From NCBI RefSeq assembly GCF_016526145.1, contig NZ_JADDUE010000005.1, positions 62,001-126,000 of the forward strand: a stretch of DNA of 64,000 nucleotides. The letters are read 5' to 3'. Shown here piece by piece: positions 51,321 through 60,202 of the stretch. Positions within the stretch are counted from its first letter, which is position 1, and every line of letters starts with the position of its first letter. Origin of the DNA: Saccharopolyspora galaxeae (GTDB lineage: Bacteria > Actinomycetota > Actinomycetes > Mycobacteriales > Pseudonocardiaceae). The notes under the pieces were generated by a model. It saw only the letters and a program-made list of their open reading frames with translations, was not told the DNA's origin and made no database searches. The position numbers and the translations under genes are program-made.

Positions 51321-51949
51321 CCGCGAACACCGTCCGGGTCGCGGTCGTCGACGATCACCCCGTCGTGCTCGACGGAGTCCGCCTGCTGCTGCGCGACGAT
51401 CCGGCGATCCGGGTGGTCGGCAGCGCGCCGGACGCCGCGGGCGGGCTCGCGCTCGCCGAACGCGAGCAGCCCGACATCGTGCTGCTGGACTTGCGGCTGC
51501 CGGACGCGCTGGCCAGCGAAGTCGTCGGCCGGTTCCGGAAAGTCGCCGCCGCCACCCGGATCCTGCTGTTCACCGCCTACCGCGAGCACGCGGCGCTGCA
51601 GGCGACGCTCGACGCGGGCGTCGACGGCTGCCTGCTCAAGGACGCCGGTGGCACCGATCTCGTCACGGCCGTGCGCAAAGCGGTGCACGGTGTCGGGATC
51701 TTCGATCCGCGGGTGGGCGAGCGGGCCTCATCGCATCTGAAGGCCCGGCTCTACGACACCGGACTGACCCGCCGCGAGTACGACGTGGTGCGCCAGGCCG
51801 CGGCCGGGCTGACCACCCCGGAGATCGCCGCGCAACTCGGCCTGACCCGGCACACCACCGCCGGTTACCTGCGCAACGCGATGCGCAAACTGGGCGCGCG
51901 CAACAGGATCCAGCTCATCACCAAGGCATCGCAGTCGGGTTTGCTGTGA
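51302..51949 (+). CDS. NarL/LuxR-type response regulator
   Basis: A 215-residue regulator. The receiver has VAVVDDHPVVLDGV (acidic pair), the phospho-aspartate in DIVLLDLRLPDA near residue 60, and LLKDAGG with the conserved lysine. The LuxR helix-turn-helix is LTRREYDVVRQAAAGLTTPE and TAGYLRNAMRKLGARNRIQL. The start ATG lies inside the kinase gene, and a GTG at 51317 is an alternative. Its last 30 residues closely resemble those of the GAF-LuxR regulator near 24.7 kb (AMRKLG..NRIQ and a GLL end), so the two may bind similar DNA. Probable target: satP. Confidence 0.92.
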   Translation: MDADAVTANTVRVAVVDDHPVVLDGVRLLLRDDPAIRVVGSAPDAAGGLALAEREQPDIVLLDLRLPDALASEVVGRFRKVAAATRILLFTAYREHAALQATLDAGVDGCLLKDAGGTDLVTAVRKAVHGVGIFDPRVGERASSHLKARLYDTGLTRREYDVVRQAAAGLTTPEIAAQLGLTRHTTAGYLRNAMRKLGARNRIQLITKASQSGLL

Positions 51950-52025
51950 TGCGGAGCCGACACCGCGGCTAGCGGACCGCTGAGGGTCTCGTCGCGGGGC
52001 ACCGCTATCGTCCCGAATGGACTCC

Positions 52026-52814
52026 TCACACCAACCGGACGTCCTCGATCAGCCAGCGGTCCGCGGGACGGCTCAGCGTCATCTGCATCCGGGTGCGGTC
52101 CACCCGCGGCTGCGGGTTGTTGGTGTTGGTGATGCTCTGGTCGACGAACAGCACGAGCACTGCGCGGTCCTCGTCGGCCTCGACCACGCCCTGGTTGAGC
52201 ACGTTGCCGCGAGATGTCGCCTGGTACTGCTGGATGAGCTGGGTGAGCCCGTCGCTGACCTGCTTGTACTGGCGCGCGAAGGCCGGCGACGAATTGTCCG
52301 TGACGGTGCGGAAATTCCCCTCCAGGTCGCGGTGATCGTAGCTGGTCAGCGCCAGCGCGTACTGCCGCGCGGAAGCGATCGCGCTCTCCCGCGCCGAGTC
52401 CTGCGCGTCGCGCTGCCACAGTTGCGTTCCGGTGTAGGCGAGCCCGGCGGCCAGCAGCAGGACGACCAGCGTCGTCGCCAAGACCGGCGGTCTGCGCAGT
52501 GCCGAGAACAACCGGCGGAAACGGCCTTCGGTGGCTCGCGAGTCCATACTGGACCCCGCTACGCTTTCCGCGCTGCTCGACCGTTCTTCCGCTGCGGAGC
52601 TTGCGGCGGGCGCCGTTGCGACCTCCGATCCGGGATCGGACTCATCCACAGTGGTCACATCATCCGCCGCCGCGACGTGCACGGCCCCGCCTTCGGCAGC
52701 GTCCGCACGCGTCTCCGGCACCGATGGCCGTTGACCCGAAGCCGCCTCGTCCGGCCCGGAATCGTCCGCCGCGCGGCGCTTGCCATCGAGGTCCGCTCGG
52801 TCGCTGAGCATCAT
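52026..52814 (-). CDS. Mce-associated membrane protein
   Basis: A 262-residue protein. A long disordered acidic lead (residues 1-100) is followed by one transmembrane helix (PVLATTLVVLLLAAGLAYTG near 108-128). An outer NTF2-like domain follows (SARQYALALTSYDHRDLEGN, PAFARQYKQVSDGLTQLIQQ, and a C-terminal DRWLIEDVRLV). This is the Mam architecture found after mceF genes. The ATG at 52814 has AAGGAG close upstream and overlaps the mceF stop. It likely stabilises the Mce complex. Confidence 0.85.
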   Translation of the reverse strand: MMLSDRADLDGKRRAADDSGPDEAASGQRPSVPETRADAAEGGAVHVAAADDVTTVDESDPGSEVATAPAASSAAEERSSSAESVAGSSMDSRATEGRFRRLFSALRRPPVLATTLVVLLLAAGLAYTGTQLWQRDAQDSARESAIASARQYALALTSYDHRDLEGNFRTVTDNSSPAFARQYKQVSDGLTQLIQQYQATSRGNVLNQGVVEADEDRAVLVLFVDQSITNTNNPQPRVDRTRMQMTLSRPADRWLIEDVRLV

Positions 52815-54010
52815 CGAACTCCTTGGGTGAACATCGAAGACCACGGTCGTGGCCCCAGAACTTGCCGTTGACCCGCGCCTGCCGGGGCGGGCTCCGGTGC
52901 GGGTGCGGAAGGCGATACCGCCGAGGTGGTCCCGCCCGTCGCCGAACCCGGACGCGGTGCGCTGTCGGCGCCGCGTTGTTGCAGTCCCGGCCCGGACGGG
53001 CAGTTCCAGCCGAGCTGCGGCTCGCGCGGCCCGGTCTCGGTCGGCATCCGGCGTTCGGTGCCGTAGTAGCAAACCGGGCCTTGTGCGGCCACGAGGTAGA
53101 AGTCCGCGACATCGCCGTGCACGATGCTGCCCAAGTCGCCGAGTCCCCGCGGCAGCGCGGTCATCGTCTCCTTCAGCGCCGGGACGTGTGCACCGAGGAC
53201 TTGCGAAGTGCCGAGCAGGTTGCCGAGCAGCGCAGAACCCGCCTGCTGGTTCTGCGCCAGCAGCTTCGTCACCTCGGTGGCGGTGCCGGGCGCGGTATCG
53301 AGCAGATGCCGGATCCGCGGCTCCTGCGCGCCCGCTTGATCGGCGAGGTCGCGCATGGACGCGGCGAGTTCGGGCAGGTCCTCAGCGGGACCGAGCGCTT
53401 CCGGCCCGTGCTCGATCAGATTCGTGATCTTCGGTTCCTGCCGCGCGGCCAGCTGCGTGAGATCGCGAGTTCCGTCCAGGACGCGCTGCAGCTGCGGAGC
53501 AGTGCCGTTCAGCCCGGTGGAGGCAGCTTCGGAGAGGACTTGCACGTCGTGCGGATCGATGCTGTCGGCGAGCCGCATGGTGTGCACCAGCAGCGTCTCC
53601 AACGGCATCGGTGCACTGGTGCGTTCCGCGCGGATCTCGCCACCGTCCGAAAGGTACGGTGGGCCGTCGGTTTCCGGTTGCAGGTCGAGGTGCTGCACCG
53701 CCATCGGGGTGTCCATGCTGATCCGCGCGGTGGAATCGGCCGGAACGCGACTACCGGGATCCAGCAGCAGATCCAGCGTCACGCCCGCCCCTGCCCGGTC
53801 GATCCGAACGTCCCCGACGGTTCCGGTGCGCACACCCCGATAGGTCACCTGCGAGGTCTGAGCGAGCCCGGCCGCGTCGGGCAGGTGCACGGCCACCCGG
53901 ATCGGCGCTCGCACGGCCTGCGGCCCGAGGACGGTGTTGAACACGAAACCCGCGCACACCAAAGCGATCACCACGAACATCGACAGCTGGACCAGCACCG
54001 CGCGGTTCAT
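52811..54010 (-). CDS. mceF: Mce-family protein, MceF position
   Basis: A 399-residue exported protein with an N-terminal anchor (VLVQLSMFVVIALVCAGFVF), the MCE/MlaD domain near residues 38-115 (VAVHLPDAAGLAQTSQVTYR and MDTPMAVQHLDLQP), a long helical region that forms the lipid tunnel, and a proline-rich C-terminal tail. Last of six mce genes, it overlaps mceE and the mam gene by four bases each. With YrbE permeases it carries lipids, sterols or fatty acids across the cell envelope. Confidence 0.9.
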   Translation of the reverse strand: MNRAVLVQLSMFVVIALVCAGFVFNTVLGPQAVRAPIRVAVHLPDAAGLAQTSQVTYRGVRTGTVGDVRIDRAGAGVTLDLLLDPGSRVPADSTARISMDTPMAVQHLDLQPETDGPPYLSDGGEIRAERTSAPMPLETLLVHTMRLADSIDPHDVQVLSEAASTGLNGTAPQLQRVLDGTRDLTQLAARQEPKITNLIEHGPEALGPAEDLPELAASMRDLADQAGAQEPRIRHLLDTAPGTATEVTKLLAQNQQAGSALLGNLLGTSQVLGAHVPALKETMTALPRGLGDLGSIVHGDVADFYLVAAQGPVCYYGTERRMPTETGPREPQLGWNCPSGPGLQQRGADSAPRPGSATGGTTSAVSPSAPAPEPAPAGAGQRQVLGPRPWSSMFTQGVR

Positions 54011-55053
54011 CGGGTACCTCCGCTCAACAGTCCGGTGGCATCACCGGGCGGTGTCGGTGCGGCGGGCGATCCGGGCGGCAACGGTGGATTCCGCCCCGTC
54101 AGCAACGGAACCAAGGTTCCTGCCACGTCGAGGGTGCCGTCCAGGTTCAGGTAGTCGCCGGGGATCGCTCCACCGAGGCGCTGCTGGAACAGCCGCAACT
54201 GGTCCAGCGTGCCCGCGACGTCGCCGTTGAACCCGGCCAGCGAATCCAGCACCGGACGCAACTGGTCGAGTTGCCTGGTGAACGCGGGCCCGGCTTCGCG
54301 GACCACGCCGTCGCTGCTGCGCCCGAGTTCGGTGACCTTGCTCAGCAGCTGCTCGAATTGACCGCGCTGGCTCAGCAAGGTCTGCACGGCCGGGTCGAGG
54401 TCGCGCAGCGCGGACTCCAGCAGCGGGGTGTTGGCCGCGGTCTCGGCGGAGAGCCGGTGCAGCGAGTCGATCGTGGTGTCGAACTCGGCGCGGTGCGAGT
54501 CCACTTCGGTCAGCAGCTCGTCGAGCCGGTGCAGCAGGTCGCACACCTTCCGCTCCCGGCCGCCGATGGCGGTGTTGAGCTCGGTGACCACGGTGCGGGC
54601 CTGGTCGAGACCGCTGCCGCCGAGCACGGTGCCCAGCGCGGCCAAGGTGTTCTCCAAGTCCGGGCCGCGCGAGGTCTCGGTCAACCGGTCGCCTTCGCCG
54701 AGCGGGTGCGGATCCGGTCCCGGTTCCAGCGCGACGAATTGCTCACCGAGCGCGGAAGTCAGCTCCAGGCGCGCCGCGGTGTCGCGGGGCAGCGGGACGT
54801 TCTTGTCCAGATCCAGCACCACGAACGCCTTGAAGTCCCTTGTGGACAACTGATTGACCTTGCCCACCGTGGCTTGGCCGACCCGGACCGCTCCCCCGAT
54901 CGGAAGGTTCGACACGTCGTCGAACACCGCCGTCACGCGGTAGGAATCTCCCCCGGCTGCACGGCCGAGCGGCAGATTGTGCAGGCTCAGGCCGCACGAG
55001 CTCGTCAGCAGCACCGTGATCAGCACAGCGGAGGCCTTGACCGCCTTGCTCAT
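54007..55053 (-). CDS. mceE: Mce-family lipoprotein, MceE position
   Basis: A 348-residue protein whose signal ends in a lipobox (VLLTSSCGLSL, C near residue 20), as in MceE/LprK proteins. The MCE domain follows (AVFDDVSNLPIGGAVRVGQA and TSALGEQFVALEPG), then the long helical tunnel domain. GGGAGG lies about seven bases before the ATG, and the gene overlaps its neighbours by four bases on both sides. The lipobox at this position supports the order MceA-F. Confidence 0.9.
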   Translation of the reverse strand: MSKAVKASAVLITVLLTSSCGLSLHNLPLGRAAGGDSYRVTAVFDDVSNLPIGGAVRVGQATVGKVNQLSTRDFKAFVVLDLDKNVPLPRDTAARLELTSALGEQFVALEPGPDPHPLGEGDRLTETSRGPDLENTLAALGTVLGGSGLDQARTVVTELNTAIGGRERKVCDLLHRLDELLTEVDSHRAEFDTTIDSLHRLSAETAANTPLLESALRDLDPAVQTLLSQRGQFEQLLSKVTELGRSSDGVVREAGPAFTRQLDQLRPVLDSLAGFNGDVAGTLDQLRLFQQRLGGAIPGDYLNLDGTLDVAGTLVPLLTGRNPPLPPGSPAAPTPPGDATGLLSGGTR

Positions 55054-56141
55054 CCGCCACCTCCCTGCTTGCCGGCCAGCGCGCGCAGCGGATCGAGGTC
55101 GGGCGGGAACGGAATCGGGTTCACGATGCCCGGTCCCGAGCACAACGGCACCGGAATCCGGTCGCAGAGCCGTGCCGTGGCGGGGAACTGCGAAAGGTTG
55201 CTGGAGATGTTCAGCCGGATCCGGAGCCGTTCGTCCTCGGTGACCGCGCGGCTGAAGTTGCCGAACACCAGCGGCAGCATCGTCATCACCTCGCCGAGCG
55301 CCTCCCGCTGCGCGGCGACCTGACCGGTGGTGCCCGCCAGGTCGTGCACGCTGCCGGTGATCTCATCGCCGTGCTCCCGGACCAGCTCGTCCACTTCGGT
55401 CAACGCCCTGGAAAGCCGTCCGATGGTGCGGTTGAGGTCGAGCCGTTGCGCGCCGTAGTCCTGGCCGGCCTGCTGCACGTTCGCGGACAACGAGTCCACT
55501 GTGCCGCGATGCTCGGTCAGGGTGCGCACCAGCACGTCCAAATCGCCGATCAGCCCGGCCAGCTCTTCCCGGTTCCCGGCGACCACGTCGGTCGCGCGGG
55601 CGAGCCGATCGATCGCTTCGCGCACCTGCGGGCCTTTGCCGTCCACCGCGGTGGCCGCCTGGTGCAGCGTCGAACCGAGGTCGCCACCCTTGTTGAGCCC
55701 GTCCGGGCCGAACGCGCCGACCACGGTGTCCAGTGAGGACATCAATTGGTCCCAGCGGATCGGCGAGTGCGTTCGCTGGGCCGGGATCACCGCGGCTTCG
55801 GGCAGCTTCGGCCCGCCGGTGTAGCCGGGACCGAGTTCCACGAACCGGTCGCTGATCAAAGCCGGACTCAGGATGTACGCCTGCGCGCCCGCCGGGATGC
55901 TGACTTCCGGCTCCACCTGCATGGTCACCCGGACGACCGGCCCGCGCGGCTGCAGCGATCTCACCACTCCGACCGGAACACCGAGCACCTGGACCTTGTT
56001 GCCCGGGTAGATTCCGTCCACAGTAGCGAAATCCGCCGATACGGTGTGCACCCGCTGCGGCCGCAGCAGCGTGTACCAGCCACCGGCGATCAGCAGTGCC
56101 ACCACGCACGCCACGGCCACGATTCGCGATTTCCGGCTCAT
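55050..56141 (-). CDS. mceD: Mce-family protein, MceD position
   Basis: A 363-residue protein. The N-terminal anchor reads RIVAVACVVALLIAGGWYTL, the MCE domain spans about residues 35-115 (ADFATVDGIYPGNKVQVLGV and SPALISDRFVELGPGYTGGP), and the helical region follows. The C-terminus (NPIPFPPDLDPLRALAG) resembles MceD tails. Overlaps by four bases on both sides show tight coupling in the operon. Confidence 0.9.
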   Translation of the reverse strand: MSRKSRIVAVACVVALLIAGGWYTLLRPQRVHTVSADFATVDGIYPGNKVQVLGVPVGVVRSLQPRGPVVRVTMQVEPEVSIPAGAQAYILSPALISDRFVELGPGYTGGPKLPEAAVIPAQRTHSPIRWDQLMSSLDTVVGAFGPDGLNKGGDLGSTLHQAATAVDGKGPQVREAIDRLARATDVVAGNREELAGLIGDLDVLVRTLTEHRGTVDSLSANVQQAGQDYGAQRLDLNRTIGRLSRALTEVDELVREHGDEITGSVHDLAGTTGQVAAQREALGEVMTMLPLVFGNFSRAVTEDERLRIRLNISSNLSQFPATARLCDRIPVPLCSGPGIVNPIPFPPDLDPLRALAGKQGGGG

Positions 56142-57136
56142 CGGCACCCCTCGACAAGTCCGGCCACGCACAACAGGTTGTCCGGCAACGGTCCCGCGGG
56201 CCCGGAGACGTCGCCCCAAGATCCGTTGCCGGTCGCGTTCGCCAGCGGCTTCCCGGCGGGGGCGAGCTTCGCGATGGTCTCCCCGATCGCCCGCTCATCG
56301 CGGCGCAGCGCCGCGGTGATCGCGTGCAGGTCGGTCAGCAGCGGGCCGAGCTTCGCGGAGTTGTCCGCCAGAAAACCATCCAGCTGGGAGGTCAGCGACT
56401 CCACGTCGGTGATCAGCTGTCGGATCGTGTCGCGTCGTTCGCTGAGCGTCCGCGTGATCACGTCCGCGTCACCGAGCAGCTGCACGAGCGTGTCCTGTTG
56501 GGACACCAGCGCCGATGTGGTCGACCGGGCGCCGTGCAGCAGCTGGTCGAGCTGCTGATCGTGCCGGCCCACCAGCTCGGCAGCGCCGCTGATGCCGGTG
56601 AGCGCCCGGCCGAGCAGTTCCGGATCCTCCGGAGTCGTCTGCTGCAACGTGCGCATCATTCCGCGCAGCGCACCGAGGTCGAGTTCTTCGGTGGTGCCGG
56701 TAGCGTCCGAGCCGAGCTCGTCCAAACTGTACGGAACTCGCGTCCTGTCACGCGGAATCACCGCCCCGGCGGGCAATTCGCCCATCCCCGCCGGCTCGAT
56801 CGCCAAGTAGCGGGTGCCCATCACCGTGGCGAGCCGGACCGAGGCCGAGGTCGCCTCGCCGAGACGCTGCGACCGGTCCAGCCGGAACCGCACCCGCACC
56901 CGGTCACCGGCGAGCTCCATCGCACTAATCCGTCCCGCCGGGACACCCGCGACATGCACCTGCGCATCGGTGGTGAGCCCGGCCGCGTTCGCGAATTCCG
57001 CGGTGTACTCGCGGGTTCGCAGCCGGAACGACAGCTGCGGGACCGCCACCACCGTCCCGAGCAACAGCAGCAGGACGACGATTCCGGCCGTGCCCACCGC
57101 CAATGGGTTGTTCCGGAAGCGGTTGCGGCGGCTCAT
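56138..57136 (-). CDS. mceC: Mce-family protein, MceC position
   Basis: A 332-residue protein with the anchor PLAVGTAGIVVLLLLLGTVV and an MCE domain near residues 40-120 (AEFANAAGLTTDAQVHVAGV and ATVMGTRYLAIEPAGMGELP), then a helical tunnel part ending in a short cysteine-bearing tail (NLLCVAGLVEGC). It overlaps both neighbours by four bases. The ATG at 57136 is chosen by domain start and overlap; an upstream extension is not coding. Confidence 0.9.
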   Translation of the reverse strand: MSRRNRFRNNPLAVGTAGIVVLLLLLGTVVAVPQLSFRLRTREYTAEFANAAGLTTDAQVHVAGVPAGRISAMELAGDRVRVRFRLDRSQRLGEATSASVRLATVMGTRYLAIEPAGMGELPAGAVIPRDRTRVPYSLDELGSDATGTTEELDLGALRGMMRTLQQTTPEDPELLGRALTGISGAAELVGRHDQQLDQLLHGARSTTSALVSQQDTLVQLLGDADVITRTLSERRDTIRQLITDVESLTSQLDGFLADNSAKLGPLLTDLHAITAALRRDERAIGETIAKLAPAGKPLANATGNGSWGDVSGPAGPLPDNLLCVAGLVEGCR

Positions 57137-58137
57137 CGGCACACCTCCGAATGCGGCAGCGGCGCCGCACCGAGGTCGACGCGCGCACCACCGACGCTCA
57201 ACCGCAGGTTGCAGACGTAGATGTTGACCCAGGTGCCGTAATCCATTGTCCGGTTCAGCTTCGTGACCAGTTCGGGAAGTCCCTGCACGGCGGCGTCGAA
57301 GCGCTGCTCGTTCGCCACCCACCCGCTCGTCATCTGCCGCAGCGCGTCCACATCGCGGGTCAGGTTCGGAGTGATCTGCTGCAACGATCCGTCCACCGAG
57401 TTCGCCAGCGCGCCGCCGGCGTCCAGGGCCTCGGCGATCTGTCCCCGGTCTTGGGCCACCGCGGAACTCAACTGTCCTAACCGGACGATGAGTTGCTCAA
57501 GGTCCGCGCGATGTTCGCTGGTCGTGGCGAGCACCGTGTTGAGATTGCCCAGCAACTGCCCGATGACCTGGTCGCGCTCGACCAGCCCGGAAGTCACCGA
57601 GATCACCCGCTGCAGCAGGGACGTCAAGGTGCCCGACTCGCCCTGGAACACCGCCACCAGCTCGTGCGCCAGCTGGTTCGCCTGCCCGGGGTCGATGGAA
57701 TCGAACAGCGGCTTGAAGCCGTTGAGCAACGAGGTCAGCTCCAGCGCGGGCCGGGTGCGCGAGCTCGGAATCGTGCTGCCCTCCCGCAGTTCGCCGCCAC
57801 CCGCACCCGGATCGAGCGCGATGTACCGGCCGCCGAGCAGGTCGGCGTAGCGGATCACGGCGCTCGACGTGGCGGGCAACGGCTGGTCGTCGAGCACGTC
57901 GAAGGTCACCAGCGCCCGGGCATCGCGCAGCCGCACGTCGGTGACCTTCCCGGCGCGCACCCCGGCGATGCGGATCTCGTTGCCCTCCTGCACGCCCTGG
58001 GCGTCGGTGAACACCGCCCGGTAGGTGCGCGTGCCGCCTTCGAGCGGATGGTTGAGCGTGTTCACCACGAGCACCGCAGCCAGCACGGAAACGACGACGA
58101 ACACGGTGAACTTCACTGCGGGACCGGCGATGTTCAC
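57133..58137 (-). CDS. mceB: Mce-family protein, MceB position
   Basis: A 334-residue protein. The anchor is VKFTVFVVVSVLAAVLVVNT. The MCE domain (AVFTDAQGVQEGNEIRIAGV, then YADLLGGRYIALDPGAGG) lies near residues 38-115, with the helical domain behind it. The C-terminal part has MDYGTWVNIYVCNLRLSVGG, typical of MceB. It overlaps mceA and mceC by four bases each. Confidence 0.9.
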   Translation of the reverse strand: MNIAGPAVKFTVFVVVSVLAAVLVVNTLNHPLEGGTRTYRAVFTDAQGVQEGNEIRIAGVRAGKVTDVRLRDARALVTFDVLDDQPLPATSSAVIRYADLLGGRYIALDPGAGGGELREGSTIPSSRTRPALELTSLLNGFKPLFDSIDPGQANQLAHELVAVFQGESGTLTSLLQRVISVTSGLVERDQVIGQLLGNLNTVLATTSEHRADLEQLIVRLGQLSSAVAQDRGQIAEALDAGGALANSVDGSLQQITPNLTRDVDALRQMTSGWVANEQRFDAAVQGLPELVTKLNRTMDYGTWVNIYVCNLRLSVGGARVDLGAAPLPHSEVCR

Positions 58138-59357
58138 GGCGCCACCACCCGGGTTCCGCGCACGACCGGCCCGAACAGCAGGCCCGCCACATCGGTGTCG
58201 ATGTCCGGTGTGGACGGTCCAGCCGTCGCAGGTGGCGGTACCAGATCGGCCAGCGCCCGCTTCTCCTGCTCAGTGCCGATCGGGCCGACGGTGCCGCCGA
58301 ACCGCGGAGCCGGTGGCGTGGGCTGCGCGCAGTTCGGCCCGTCCAGGCCGGGATAGCGCGGGCAGTCCTGCGGGCCGTACGGCTGCGGGTCTTCGAGCGT
58401 GACCGGCGCGCGGATGTGGAAGCGGTCGTCTTTGAAGGTACGGCTGGCGTTGCCCGTGAAATCCCGCAGGTTGTGCAGCGTCGCGGTGAGCTGGTCCGCG
58501 TTCGCGCCCAGTACCTCGGAGGAGGGCTCCATGGTGTGCACGACCTCGATGGCCTTGGCGGCGTTGTCGTCGAGGAAGCGCTGCGACTCCGCGGTGAGCG
58601 CGGTCCCGGCGCTGAGCAGGTTCGCCAAGTCCTGGCGCTCGTCCACGATCGTGCGCGACAACGTCACGGCATCGTCCAAAGTGGCCAGCAGGTCCGGCGA
58701 CGCGTCGGCGAGCTGCTTGCTCAGCCCGGCGATTTCGGACATGTTCCCGATCGTGCGCTGCGGATCGTAGCGTCCGGAGAGGTCGTGCAGCGTGTCGATC
58801 GTCCGGCCGATCTCCGCACCGCGGCCTCGCAACACGTCGGCCATGGTGGTCAACGCGGTCTGCAACTCCGCGGGCCGCAGCGCGGTCAACAGCCCGTACA
58901 TCCTGGTGTAGGCCCGGTATATCTGCACCGTGCCGCGGGTGTCGTCGGCCGCCACTACCGACCCCGGTCGCAAACTGCCCTGTCCGGTCGACGAATCTCC
59001 CGCCAGATCGACGTATTGATCGCCGAACAGCGTTTTCGGCAGGATCCGCAACCGCACGCCTGCGGGCACGGAATCCAGTTCTGCCGGTTCCATGCGGAGC
59101 GTGAGGCGCGAACCGCGAGTCCCGGCCTCCACTTCGGACAGTTCGCCGACCACCACCCCGCGGTAGCGCACCGCGGAGTTCGCCCGCACCGGACCGGCCT
59201 CGGCGGGCACGGTCGAGGTCACCGTGGGGGCGCCGTTGAACAGCTCGGCACCGCCGGATGCGGACAGCACCACCGCCCCGAGCACCACGACCACGGCCAG
59301 TGCGCCGCGCACCGCCAGCGACCGCCTGCTCACCCCGCCGCGCATGAGGTCCGCCAT
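58134..59357 (-). CDS. mceA: Mce-family protein, MceA position
   Basis: A 407-residue protein with an N-terminal anchor (AVRGALAVVVVLGAVVLSAS), an MCE domain near 45-125 (PVRANSAVRYRGVVVGELSE and PKTLFGDQYVDLAGD), and a long helical part. The C-terminus contains a PQDCPRYPGLDGPNC motif common in MceA proteins. The ATG at 59357 overlaps the yrbEB stop as TGATG; a GTG three bases earlier is equally possible. It opens the mceA-F block. Confidence 0.9.
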   Translation of the reverse strand: MADLMRGGVSRRSLAVRGALAVVVVLGAVVLSASGGAELFNGAPTVTSTVPAEAGPVRANSAVRYRGVVVGELSEVEAGTRGSRLTLRMEPAELDSVPAGVRLRILPKTLFGDQYVDLAGDSSTGQGSLRPGSVVAADDTRGTVQIYRAYTRMYGLLTALRPAELQTALTTMADVLRGRGAEIGRTIDTLHDLSGRYDPQRTIGNMSEIAGLSKQLADASPDLLATLDDAVTLSRTIVDERQDLANLLSAGTALTAESQRFLDDNAAKAIEVVHTMEPSSEVLGANADQLTATLHNLRDFTGNASRTFKDDRFHIRAPVTLEDPQPYGPQDCPRYPGLDGPNCAQPTPPAPRFGGTVGPIGTEQEKRALADLVPPPATAGPSTPDIDTDVAGLLFGPVVRGTRVVAP

Positions 59358-60202
59358 CACTGCACCCCCAGCGCGGGCAGGCTCGGGCTCAGCCCCCAGA
59401 AAAGCAAGGTCAGCAGCATGTCGGTGAACGTGATCGCCACGATGCTGGTGCGCAACGCCCGCCCCGCCGCGCGCCCAACGCCTTCCGGCCCGCCGGTGGC
59501 GTAGTAGCCGTAGAAGCAGTGCACCAGCGTCACGACCATGGCGAACACGACGGCTTTCAGCAGCGACAAACCCACATCGGACGGGCTCAGCAGCAATTGG
59601 AAGTAGAAGTCGTAGGTGCCGCCCGACTGGCCCTGCAGGTGCACCACCGCCACCCGCGTGGCGATGTAGGACGCGAACAGGCCCACCAGGTACAGCGGCA
59701 CCACCGAGATGAACGCCGCGGCCATCCGGGTGCTGACCAGGAACGGCAACGACCGCACCGCCATCGACTCCAACGCGTCCACCTCGTCGGCGATGCGCAT
59801 CGCGCCGAGCTGCGCGGTGAACCCGGTGCCCACCTTGGCCGCCAGCGCGATGCTGGCCACCAGCGGCGCCAGCTCGCGCGTGTTGACCATGGCCGACATC
59901 AGCCCGGACATGGGGGTCAGCCCGATCAGGTCGAGCCCGCGGTAGCCCTCCAGGCCGACCTGCGTGCTGGCGACGAAGGACATCGCGAAGATCACGCCGA
60001 TGGTGCCGCCACCGGCGAACAGCGAGGCCGCCCCGAAGCTGATCTCCGCGACCAGCCTGGCCACGTGCTTGCGGTAGTGCAGCAGCGCGCGCGGCAGCGC
60101 GACGATCGCCCGGAGGTAGAACGTGGCCTGCATCCCGAACCCGGCCAGCACGTCCACGAACTTGCGGACCGGTTGGGCGCTGCGCGGTTGCGGAGCGGCC
60201 AT
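59357..60202 (-). CDS. yrbEB: Mce transporter permease YrbEB (MlaE family)
   Basis: A 281-residue permease with about five to six spans. MlaE-family features are AEISFGAASLFAGGGTIGVI, QVGLEGYRGLDLIG, the ELAPLVASIALAAKVGTGFT block near residues 115-135, and ADEVDALESMAVRSLPFLVS with the conserved cytoplasmic EQ-like loop. Its start overlaps the yrbEA stop as TGATG. The companion ATPase (MceG/Mkl) is not in the window, as usual for actinobacteria. Confidence 0.92.
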   Translation of the reverse strand: MAAPQPRSAQPVRKFVDVLAGFGMQATFYLRAIVALPRALLHYRKHVARLVAEISFGAASLFAGGGTIGVIFAMSFVASTQVGLEGYRGLDLIGLTPMSGLMSAMVNTRELAPLVASIALAAKVGTGFTAQLGAMRIADEVDALESMAVRSLPFLVSTRMAAAFISVVPLYLVGLFASYIATRVAVVHLQGQSGGTYDFYFQLLLSPSDVGLSLLKAVVFAMVVTLVHCFYGYYATGGPEGVGRAAGRALRTSIVAITFTDMLLTLLFWGLSPSLPALGVQ

